DNA from: Parvularculaceae bacterium
GTDB taxonomy: Bacteria > Pseudomonadota > Alphaproteobacteria > Caulobacterales > Parvularculaceae
Length of the DNA stretch: 5,690 nt
Direction of reading: 5' to 3'
Assembly: GCA_027080545.1 (NCBI GenBank)
Contig: JALWRV010000225.1
Location: forward strand, 1-5,690
The notes below the pieces were generated by a model. The model made no database searches. It worked only from the letters and a program-made list of their open reading frames with translations, and was not told the origin of the DNA. Shown one piece after another: positions 1-5,690 of this stretch (positions within the stretch are counted from its first letter, which is position 1; each line of letters opens with the position of its first letter). The translations under genes were made by a program, and so were the position numbers.

Positions 1-1211
1 ATATGAATAGACCCCGATTGAATATCATAAAGCCGGGGGAGCAAATTAAACAGGGTCGACTTACCCGCACCACTTTCACCCACAAGAGCCACAATCTGTC
101 CGGGCGGTATGGACAAGGAGAAATCATCCAACGCCTTGGTCTCGCCATCATAAGAAAAACTCACACCCTCAAATCGAATGGCGGGAGGTTGGCCTTGGGA
201 CCATTGAAGCGGCTTTGCCTGTTTGGCATCTTTTATTTCCGGATCCCGATCAATGACCCAGAATATGCGCGCCAATGCAGCCACCCCTTCTTGCAGTACC
301 GCATTCAACGTGCCCAAACCACGAGCCGGTTGCGACAACATCGCCAAAGTAACGATGAACCCGATAAGCCCCGCCGAATCGAGCGCACCATTGACAATAC
401 GCCATGCGGCAACCCCGATAACAATCGCCACCGCAAACGCACCTATGAGGGTAATCAAAGGCTCATTGGCGGCGCGATAACGAATGAATTTCGCGAGCAG
501 GTCATGACGTTCGTCAAAGGCCGCATCCGCTCGGGCTTGCTCATATGATTCGAGTTGATAGGTTTTGACCATCCGCGCACCGGCCATGGATTCATTCAGC
601 AACCCGGTCATGCCACCTATTTGATTTTGTACGCTTTGCGCCAATCGTCGCAATCTTTTGCCAATGAGGGTGATAGGCAAACCAATGGTTGGATAGATAA
701 TCAAGATGACCAAAAACAGCACCCAATCGAAATAGATCATCAGGCCCAGCAATGTGACCAGGCGCACCCCGTCGCGCAAAGCATTGGGTGCGCGGGTGAG
801 GCTTTCACGCAAAACCGTCATATCATTGGTAAAACGCGATACCAGCTGGCCGGTGCCATCCTCGCGGGCTTGGGCAAAATCATATTGGAGAAATTTTGCA
901 AACATGGCTTTTTGCAAATCGCGCAATACCGCAATGGCGACCCCTTGGGAAAGGAGTGCTTGAAAGAACAAAGCCAGCGCATTCAACGTCCCCAGACCAA
1001 ACAAGATCAGCGGGCCGATAAACATGATTTTTTGTGCCGTTGCGTGAAAACGCCCGCTCTCTTGACCAAAGGCGGAAAAAACCCATTCGGTAGACAGCGC
1101 ATAGCCCGCCTCGGCCAAGGCCAACACCACCATGAAAAAGAAAGCCAACACCAGTTTCGGCCAATAGCGGCCCATATAGTCTCGCCAAAGCCGCCCCAAT
1201 AGGGGGACCAT
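1..1211 (-). CDS. msbA: MsbA-type lipid A/phospholipid ABC exporter, partial (C-terminus beyond left edge)
   Basis: Reading leftward from ATG at 1211, one frame stays open for about 403 codons to the window edge. The protein has the half-transporter plan: hydrophobic segments near residues 20-40, 62-90, 149-185 (probably two helices), 247-270 and 280-300, then the start of a nucleotide-binding domain. An A-loop tyrosine sits in FSYDGE (~352-357), and Walker A is GESGAGKST at 378-386 (bases 54-80). The family is usually ~580-600 residues, so the Q-loop, ABC signature, Walker B and H-loop lie outside the window. The truncation is due to the window edge, not gene decay. MsbA-family proteins are inner-membrane homodimers that flip core-lipid A; here that substrate is inferred from the divergent lipid A genes. 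The TM domain is not diagnostic, so another lipid or drug exporter is possible. ATG 1211 is preferred because GAGG lies 5 bases upstream; the frame is open further, with only TTG candidates. Confidence 0.88.
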   Translation of the reverse strand, partial: MVPLLGRLWRDYMGRYWPKLVLAFFFMVVLALAEAGYALSTEWVFSAFGQESGRFHATAQKIMFIGPLILFGLGTLNALALFFQALLSQGVAIAVLRDLQKAMFAKFLQYDFAQAREDGTGQLVSRFTNDMTVLRESLTRAPNALRDGVRLVTLLGLMIYFDWVLFLVILIIYPTIGLPITLIGKRLRRLAQSVQNQIGGMTGLLNESMAGARMVKTYQLESYEQARADAAFDERHDLLAKFIRYRAANEPLITLIGAFAVAIVIGVAAWRIVNGALDSAGLIGFIVTLAMLSQPARGLGTLNAVLQEGVAALARIFWVIDRDPEIKDAKQAKPLQWSQGQPPAIRFEGVSFSYDGETKALDDFSLSIPPGQIVALVGESGAGKSTLFNLLPRLYDIQSGSIH

Positions 1212-1216
1212 TTTAA

Positions 1217-1220
1217 CCTC
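1217..1220 (-). promoter_or_regulatory. Ribosome binding site of the msbA-type gene
   Basis: On the minus strand GAGG lies 5 bases before the ATG at 1211, a normal Shine-Dalgarno spacing. It decides the start: the same frame runs open upstream to about 1307, but offers only TTG codons (at 1286 and 1268) and no better ribosome site was seen for them. Confidence 0.6.
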
Positions 1221-1277
1221 GGTCTGAGTGTCGGCTGGCCGTTGAGAAGTGGGGTCAGTACGGGTCAAGGGGCGTCC

Positions 1278-1321
1278 AATATCCAAAGGCCCGCCGATCG
1301 GGCCTCTCTATCAAGGATATT
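1278..1321. repeat. Nested inverted repeat in the divergent promoter region
   Basis: The inner arms are AGGCCCG (1287-1293) and CGGGCCT (1299-1305), a perfect 7-bp match around a 5-base loop. The outer arms are AATATCC (1278-1284) and GGATATT (1315-1321), also perfect over 7 bp. The arms are separated by 2 unpaired bases on the left and 9 on the right. CCGATCGG at 1294-1301 is itself palindromic, giving an alternative fold. Lying between divergent genes and lacking a T-run on either side, it is unlikely to be a terminator. An operator, or a hairpin in the leader RNA of the exporter gene, fits better, but that is inference. Confidence 0.55.
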
Positions 1322-1384
1322 TGTCGCTTATCGCCATGAAATGCAAGGCACAGCCCAGTGCCCAACTTCGCCTAAAAAGGGTCT

Positions 1385-1412
1385 TTGCCCTTGGGACTTT
1401 GCTCTTTATAAG
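1385..1412 (+). promoter_or_regulatory. Candidate promoter for the DUF374-waaA-lpxK-lpxL operon
   Basis: TTGCCC (1385-1390) and TATAAG (1407-1412) are separated by 16 bases and could serve as -35 and -10 elements for the housekeeping sigma factor. Transcription would begin near 1419, leaving a leader of roughly 60 bases before the first start codon. The match is partial and found by eye, so this is only the best candidate in the intergenic region. Confidence 0.3.
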
Positions 1413-1482
1413 CAAGGCTCACCTCCGGATCGACCTATTTCGAGCCGCTAAATGAACCGAGATCTCGGTGCACGGAAAATTC

Positions 1483-2274
1483 ATGGCCACTAAGTCGCCC
1501 AAGAAAAAGAAAATTCATCCCCTTTTGCTGTGGATGCTGAGTTATGTTTCGTCCTTCTGGTTCTGGCTCGTGCGGGTCAGCTCCCGATGGCATCACCATA
1601 ATCGAGACTATCGTGACCGGCTTATAGAGTCCGGCAAACCTTTTATTGTTGGGTTTTGGCATGGGCGCATCATGATGGCCGCTTTTTTGAAACAAGAATA
1701 TGATGGCCGCTTTATGATGCTTTCCTCAAACCACCGAGATGCGGATATTATTATCCACGCGGTACGCCGAATGGGGGTGGAATTTGTGCGCGGTTCTTCT
1801 GCCAATCCACTGAAAAAACATAAAAAAAAATCCGGGGCTTCCGCCACCCTCACCCTGCTGAAAGCCATCGAAGAGGGGGTGGTTATCGGCATGACACCGG
1901 ACGGTCCGCGGGGGCCGCGTCAACGTTTACAACCCGGCATTGTGCAAATTGCCAAATTGTCCGGTGTGCCAATATTGCCTGTTGGGGCCTCAACCAGCCG
2001 CGCAAAATTTTTTAATAGCTGGGACCGGTTCATGCTGGCCCTGCCCTTCGCCAAGGTCCATTTTTGTTATGGCAAGCCGATCTATGTAAAAGGGGAAACG
2101 GAGCAAGAATTGCAACATTATCGCACGGAGCTGGAAGCACAGCTCACCGAACTAATGGCCAAAGCCGACCATTTATGCGGGCAACCCTCCCCCCAACCGG
2201 CCGCCGCTCTGGTGCAACGCAAGGCGCGCATTTTACCCCAAGAAGACCTATCAGAGCCGGAGCACAACAGATGA
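1483..2274 (+). CDS. DUF374 lysophospholipid-acyltransferase-like protein
   Basis: A 263-residue membrane-associated acyltransferase homologue (LPLAT superfamily, DUF374 type). It has a lysine-rich N-terminus (residues 4-10), one hydrophobic segment (~12-31), then family blocks: FWHGR (58-62, with likely catalytic H60), SSNHRDADII (81-90), RGSS (103-106) and the hallmark TPDGPRGPR (138-146). The family is usually ~220-240 residues; here the extra length is a KKHKKK patch after RGSS (111-116) and a polar tail after ~230. DUF374 genes often sit beside waaA and lpxK, but the acyl donor and acceptor are not established. Acylation of lipid A or an associated lipid is inferred from context. ATG 1483 is chosen because GGA lies 6 bases upstream and it directly precedes the basic/hydrophobic leader; GTG at 1468 in the same frame would add 5 residues. 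The stop overlaps the waaA start (ATGA). Codons 114-116 are a run of nine A. Confidence 0.88.
   Translation: MATKSPKKKKIHPLLLWMLSYVSSFWFWLVRVSSRWHHHNRDYRDRLIESGKPFIVGFWHGRIMMAAFLKQEYDGRFMMLSSNHRDADIIIHAVRRMGVEFVRGSSANPLKKHKKKSGASATLTLLKAIEEGVVIGMTPDGPRGPRQRLQPGIVQIAKLSGVPILPVGASTSRAKFFNSWDRFMLALPFAKVHFCYGKPIYVKGETEQELQHYRTELEAQLTELMAKADHLCGQPSPQPAAALVQRKARILPQEDLSEPEHNR
2259..2262 (+). promoter_or_regulatory. Ribosome binding site of waaA
   Basis: GGAG lies 8 bases before the ATG at 2271, inside the end of the upstream acyltransferase gene. It fixes the waaA start at the ATGA overlap. The frame is open further upstream, to an ATG at 2064, but that would place 69 extra residues entirely within the acyltransferase coding sequence. 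Confidence 0.65.
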
Positions 2275-3635
2275 GTAAATCCGACAAGCCAATGGCCTCA
2301 CAAGAAGGCACGGATGACACCGCCAAAGCCTTGTCGCTGCGGCTCTATCAGTTTTTATCGCGCTGGATGGGCCCGCTGGCTACCCATACGCTGAAAAAGC
2401 GCTTGCAAAAAGGCAAGGAAGACCCGGCGCGCATTGACGAACGAAGGGGGCTGGCATCAAAACCCCGCCCCGATGGCAAGCTCATTTGGATACATGGGGC
2501 CAGCGTTGGCGAATCTCTTTCCATCTTGCCACTGATTGAGCGGCTTCACGAACTTCTGCCCCACTGTCATTTTTTGGTCACCAGCGGCACCATCACCTCG
2601 GCCCAGTTGATGGCAGAGCGCTTGCCTGAATGCGCCACTCATCAATATGTGCCCGTGGACCATCCCACCTATGTGAATAATTTTCTCGACCATTGGAAAC
2701 CCGATATAGGCCTATTTGTGGAATCAGAAATTTGGCCAAACCTTATTTCGCTCACCAAGACGCGAAATATTCCCATGGCCCTGATCAATGGGCGCATGAG
2801 CCCTAAATCTTATAAAAACTGGCTGCAACGACGCGATGCGATCGCGCAAATGCTCAAATCATTTTCCGTGATTATGGGACAGGATACGCAAAACGCCCAA
2901 AGACTGGCCGAACTGGCCCGGCGACCGGTACCAATGTTGGGTAATTTAAAAATGGCGGCGCCCAAATTACCCGTCGATGAAGAAAAGCGCGCTGTCTTTT
3001 CTAAACATATACAGGCGCGCCCCCATTGGCTTGCGGCCAGCACCCATGAAGGAGAAGAAGAGGCCATCCTCGACGTACACCAACGCGTCGCTCGCAAATT
3101 TCCCGACCTTTTCACCTTCATTGTCCCACGCCATCCCAATCGGGGAAAGGAGGTTGCGCAACTCGCAGAAGCAAAAAACATTACCTATGCCCTACGCAGT
3201 ACAGGCCAAGCGATCACCCCGCAAACATCTGTCTATATCGCTGACACTATGGGGGAGCTGGGTATTTTTTATCGCCTGTCAGATATTTCTTTTGTCGGTG
3301 GGTCGCTTGTTGAAATAGGGGGCCACAATCCGCTAGAGCCCGCACGTTTGGGGTCAGCCATCTTGTACGGGCCTCATATCTTCAATTTTGAAGATGTCTA
3401 CAAGGCCATGCGCGGCTCTGGGGGGACGGCTCTGGTGCGCAATGAACGAGATTTAGCCGCCTCTTTGATCCGCTTACTGACCGATGATGTTACCCGCGCC
3501 TCGATGGCCCAAGCCGCCGAAGGCTGGGCCGAAACCAATGCCAGTGAAGTATTGGACAAGATTACAGAAGCCCTAGACACGCTATTGCAACCGCTCATGG
3601 ATGCGCCGCGGGCTGAGGTGGAGATCAATCAATGA
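2271..3635 (+). CDS. waaA: 3-deoxy-D-manno-octulosonic acid (Kdo) transferase
   Basis: A 454-residue GT-B enzyme (family GT30) that transfers Kdo from CMP-Kdo to lipid IVA at the cytoplasmic face of the inner membrane. Motifs in order: HGASVGE (75-81), whose last residue E81 matches the catalytic glutamate of the family; TSGT (104-107); ESEIWPN (151-157); INGRMS (172-177); STHEGEE (257-263); PRHPNR (286-291); DTMGELG (325-331); FVGGS (341-345); and GGHNPLEPA (350-358) in the CMP-Kdo-binding C-terminal half. No key block is missing. It is about 30 residues longer than the ~425-residue E. coli enzyme, mostly a polar N-terminus before the weakly hydrophobic anchor (~21-38). Whether it adds one or more Kdo units cannot be read from the sequence. 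Its start overlaps the upstream acyltransferase stop and its stop overlaps the lpxK start, both as ATGA, so translational coupling is likely. Confidence 0.96.
   Translation: MSKSDKPMASQEGTDDTAKALSLRLYQFLSRWMGPLATHTLKKRLQKGKEDPARIDERRGLASKPRPDGKLIWIHGASVGESLSILPLIERLHELLPHCHFLVTSGTITSAQLMAERLPECATHQYVPVDHPTYVNNFLDHWKPDIGLFVESEIWPNLISLTKTRNIPMALINGRMSPKSYKNWLQRRDAIAQMLKSFSVIMGQDTQNAQRLAELARRPVPMLGNLKMAAPKLPVDEEKRAVFSKHIQARPHWLAASTHEGEEEAILDVHQRVARKFPDLFTFIVPRHPNRGKEVAQLAEAKNITYALRSTGQAITPQTSVYIADTMGELGIFYRLSDISFVGGSLVEIGGHNPLEPARLGSAILYGPHIFNFEDVYKAMRGSGGTALVRNERDLAASLIRLLTDDVTRASMAQAAEGWAETNASEVLDKITEALDTLLQPLMDAPRAEVEINQ
3620..3623 (+). promoter_or_regulatory. Ribosome binding site of lpxK
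   Basis: GGAG, within the longer purine stretch AGGTGGAG (3616-3623), lies 8 bases before the ATG at 3632 and inside the last codons of waaA. It supports a start at the ATGA overlap. Confidence 0.65.
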
Positions 3636-4639
3636 TCAAGCCCCCAGAATTTTGGTCCGAACCTGAAGGCGGTCGCCATCCTATGGCGGTGTTACTCTCC
3701 CCCCTTGCCGGGCTATATTCTATCGGGGCCACTTTACGCACCCGCTTTACCAAGGCGGAAAAACTTCCCAAGCCCGTAATCTGTGTCGGCAATGTTACCT
3801 TGGGCGGGGTCGGCAAGACGCCCTTTACCGCCATGTTGGCCCGCCATCTCCAATCCATAGGTCAAGAACCGCATATTATTTCCCGAGGCTATGGGGGCAG
3901 CGAAAAAGGCCCCCTCAAGGTCGAACCCCATATGCCCGCCACCCGGGTGGGGGATGAGCCACTTTTGCTCAATCAAACCGCCCCCACATGGGTAAGCGCA
4001 GATCGTGCCAGAGGGGGTGATGAAGCCATTGATGCGGGCGCTGATTGTTTATTGCTGGATGACGGGTTTCAAAACCCTCGCTTGCACAAAGACTTTTCTT
4101 TCTTGCTCATTGATGGGGAAGAAGGGTTTGGCAATGGGGTCGGGTTTCCCGCTGGGCCCTTGCGGGAGCGGCCAGAACAAGCGCGCGATCGGGCTGATTG
4201 TCTGGTGTTTGTTTGCCCGTTTAAAGAATATGACATGGTGGGCCCCCTGCGACGCTTTGCCCTAGACAAACCGGTCTTACGCGCTTGGCTACAACCGGAT
4301 GTAAGTGCCATTGACCAAACCCGTCCCTATGTGGCGCTTTGCGGCATCGGGCGACCGCAGCGGTTTTTTGCAACCTTGGAAAATATCGGGCTTAATGTGG
4401 TGGACCATCAGGCCCTTGGCGACCATCAACCGTTTGATCCGGCAACCATAGCGAAAATTCTCGCCTGGGCAGACAATCACAAGGCGCACATCATCACCAC
4501 TGAAAAAGATTGGATGCGCTTACCTCAGGATCAGCGGGATCAGTTTTTGGCCTTGCCCGTCACAATGCAGGTGGATGACCCGGCACGGTTGGCAGAATTG
4601 CTTACCCCCGTGCTGGACCCTCCGCGCAAGGGTGGCTAA
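3632..4639 (+). CDS. lpxK: Tetraacyldisaccharide 4'-kinase (lipid A 4'-kinase)
   Basis: A 335-residue P-loop kinase, normal length for the family, that phosphorylates the 4' position of the tetra-acyl disaccharide 1-phosphate to make lipid IVA. An N-terminal membrane-association helix is visible around 16-35. Walker A is in GNVTLGGVGKTP (53-64, with K62 and T63). Other family blocks are SRGYGG (84-89), GDEP (107-110), whose aspartate corresponds to the catalytic Asp of LpxK, and LDDGFQ (142-147), the Walker B-like element. A histidine in GDHQPF (H265) probably corresponds to the family's catalytic-dyad His, although a nearby DHQ at 258-260 makes that alignment slightly ambiguous. TTEKDW (289-294) is the conserved C-terminal block. 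All expected residues are present, so it should be active. It follows waaA with a 4-bp overlap and precedes the lpxL-type gene by 9 bases. Biochemically LpxK acts before WaaA, so gene order and reaction order are reversed. Confidence 0.97.
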   Translation: MIKPPEFWSEPEGGRHPMAVLLSPLAGLYSIGATLRTRFTKAEKLPKPVICVGNVTLGGVGKTPFTAMLARHLQSIGQEPHIISRGYGGSEKGPLKVEPHMPATRVGDEPLLLNQTAPTWVSADRARGGDEAIDAGADCLLLDDGFQNPRLHKDFSFLLIDGEEGFGNGVGFPAGPLRERPEQARDRADCLVFVCPFKEYDMVGPLRRFALDKPVLRAWLQPDVSAIDQTRPYVALCGIGRPQRFFATLENIGLNVVDHQALGDHQPFDPATIAKILAWADNHKAHIITTEKDWMRLPQDQRDQFLALPVTMQVDDPARLAELLTPVLDPPRKGG

Positions 4640-4648
4640 ACAGAAGAC

Positions 4649-5659
4649 ATGGTTGATAGCACTTCTGAAAATAATGTTTGGACCTTACCCATCTGCGACC
4701 CGGCCTCGCCGGAACGGTGGGACAAGGATGTGCCCTTGCCCCCCCGGCGCGCCAATAATCCGGTGCAGTTTGGCCATCATCTGGAATATGGGCTGGCCCG
4801 GCTGATGAGTGGGCTTTTTGGCTTAATGGGTATTGACCGCGCATCGGCTTTTCTGGGCAAAGGGTTTCGCGCTGTCGGCCCTCATATAAAACCCATTTCC
4901 AATCGCGCATTGCGCAATTTGCGCTATGTGATGCCCAACAATAGCGAGGCGGACAACAAGGCTATTGTCCGCGATATATGGGAAAATTTTGGCCGAACCA
5001 TTGCTGAATTTACCCAGCTTGAGCAATTTCGCCCGCTCAGTGACGGACGGGTCGCCCTGGAAGGGGCGGATATTTTAGAAGATTTGGTCCGCAACCAACG
5101 TCAGGCCATTTATTTTTCCGGCCATTTTGCCAATTGGGAAATGATGTCGCCGCTTTTATATCGTGCTGGGGTGCGTAATGGTTTTGTTTATCGGCCTATG
5201 AATAACCCCCTCGCCGATGAATGGGTGATTAAAAAGCGCGCCGCCTGTATGTCGCGGGTGCAATTGCCCAAAGGCAAGCAAGGGTCTCGTGATTTGTTGA
5301 AAATCATGCAACAGGGGCACTCCCTTTTGATGCTGGTAGACCAAAGACTAAATAGTGGCGAGCCCATTCCCTTTCTCAACAAACCGGCCATGACCGCCGT
5401 TGCCGCCGCCCGCATGGCCATTAAATATAAATGCCCGTTGGTACCCGTTGCGATTCAGCGAGACCGTGAAAAGGGTGCCTATTTCAAATTGATGATCAAG
5501 CCCCCCTTTATGCCAGACATGACCGGTAATTTGCGCGACGATGTCACCAACACGCAAATCAAGGTCAATGAGGCCTTGGGGCAAATGATTATGGAAGCCC
5601 CTGGCGATTGGCTTTGGTTTCACACCAGATGGGGCAAGGATGCGGTGCGGGATTTGTAA
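4649..5659 (+). CDS. lpxL: Late lipid A acyltransferase, LpxL/HtrB family
   Basis: A 336-residue member of the lipid A acyltransferase family, which transfers a fatty acyl chain from acyl-ACP (usually) to a primary hydroxyacyl chain of Kdo-lipid IVA at the inner membrane. The signature is HFANWE (159-164), the HX4E motif with H159 and E164 as the catalytic pair. Supporting blocks are VYRPMNNP (180-187), LVDQRLN (229-235), AARMAIKY (253-260), PLVPVAI (263-269) and WLWFHTRW (321-328). The first ~45 residues are polar, lack a membrane segment and extend beyond the ~306-residue E. coli LpxL; the hydrophobic stretch comes at about 49-62. The start is less sure than for its neighbours: GAAG sits too close (2 bases) and AAGGG too far (16 bases). 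Later GTG codons at 4730 and 4763 and ATG at 4805 are in frame but not clearly better. The sequence does not tell LpxL from LpxM-type specificity. Confidence 0.92.
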   Translation: MVDSTSENNVWTLPICDPASPERWDKDVPLPPRRANNPVQFGHHLEYGLARLMSGLFGLMGIDRASAFLGKGFRAVGPHIKPISNRALRNLRYVMPNNSEADNKAIVRDIWENFGRTIAEFTQLEQFRPLSDGRVALEGADILEDLVRNQRQAIYFSGHFANWEMMSPLLYRAGVRNGFVYRPMNNPLADEWVIKKRAACMSRVQLPKGKQGSRDLLKIMQQGHSLLMLVDQRLNSGEPIPFLNKPAMTAVAAARMAIKYKCPLVPVAIQRDREKGAYFKLMIKPPFMPDMTGNLRDDVTNTQIKVNEALGQMIMEAPGDWLWFHTRWGKDAVRDL

Positions 5660-5690
5660 AACCGCCTTAAAAAATCTATTTTCCCCGCAG

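Larger units (their letters stand above)
1212..1482. other. Divergent intergenic region, non-coding
   Basis: These 271 bases separate the leftward exporter gene from the rightward lipid A operon, so they must hold promoters for both unless the operon is read from elsewhere. Two short open frames cross 1242-1455 on the plus strand, but their products are low-complexity, resemble no family I know and lack good ribosome sites. Visible structure comprises a nested inverted repeat at 1278-1321, a small hairpin (GGCAC 1347-1351 with GTGCC 1358-1362, 6-base loop) and another (AAGGG 1377-1381 with CCCTT 1388-1392). No tRNA-like, riboswitch-like or phage attachment sequence was recognised. Confidence 0.75.

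Noticed and set aside
3..1202. Long plus-strand open frames at 3-548 and 555-1202
   Set aside because: They are antisense to the msbA-type gene, whose minus-strand translation gives membrane helices and a Walker A motif. The plus-strand products are Gln/His/Arg-rich with no recognisable domain.
1263..1268. TTGACC on the minus strand as a -35 box for the exporter gene
   Set aside because: No acceptable -10 hexamer lies 16-18 bases downstream; the match stands alone.
1242..1455. Short plus-strand open frames in the intergenic region
   Set aside because: No convincing ribosome site, low-complexity products and two overlapping frames of similar length; they look like chance open frames.
2064..2270. 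Extended 523-residue start for waaA
   Set aside because: The additional 69 residues lie wholly within the acyltransferase gene in another frame. GGAG before 2271 and the ATGA overlap support the shorter 454-residue form, which already exceeds the usual family length.
3632..3645. 14-base direct repeat ATGATCAAGCCCCC at 3632-3645 and 5492-5505
   Set aside because: Both copies are within unrelated coding sequences where the codons encode family-plausible residues; flanks do not match, so it looks like chance.
5642..5678. Possible terminator after the lpxL-type gene
   Set aside because: GCGGT (5642-5646) can pair with ACCGC (5661-5665), or GCGG (5647-5650) with CCGC (5662-5665), but the stems are short, overlap the stop codon and are followed by an A-run instead of a T-run. 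The window ends too soon to say where transcription stops.

Overview
This window is a lipid A / inner-core LPS assembly locus from a Gram-negative bacterium, most likely an alphaproteobacterium. That placement is inferred from the gene order (DUF374 acyltransferase, waaA, lpxK, lpxL beside an msbA-type exporter), the moderate GC content and the weak promoter signals. The genus cannot be named from the sequence alone.

Layout: positions 1-1211 (minus strand) hold the first ~403 residues of an MsbA-type ABC exporter. It reads leftward and is cut by the window edge just after the Walker A loop. Positions 1212-1482 are a non-coding divergent intergenic region with a nested inverted repeat (1278-1321) and one candidate rightward promoter (1385-1412). 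From 1483 to 5659 four plus-strand genes are packed head to tail: a DUF374 lysophospholipid-acyltransferase-like protein (1483-2274), waaA/kdtA (2271-3635), lpxK (3632-4639) and an lpxL/htrB-family late acyltransferase (4649-5659). The first two junctions are 4-bp ATGA overlaps and the third is a 9-bp gap, so this is almost certainly one operon. The last 31 bases (5660-5690) hold no gene and no convincing terminator.

How the genes work together: LpxK phosphorylates the 4' position of the tetra-acyl disaccharide to give lipid IVA. WaaA adds Kdo from CMP-Kdo. The LpxL-type enzyme adds a secondary acyl chain to the Kdo-lipid IVA product. The divergent MsbA-type exporter would flip the finished molecule across the inner membrane. 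The DUF374 protein has no firmly established role; its position suggests an acyl-transfer step on lipid A or a related lipid. I see no mobile element, CRISPR array, tRNA or rRNA, and no evidence for a wholly new system. The points most worth following are the DUF374 gene coupled to waaA, the nested inverted repeat in the divergent promoter region, and the nine-A run inside the DUF374 gene.
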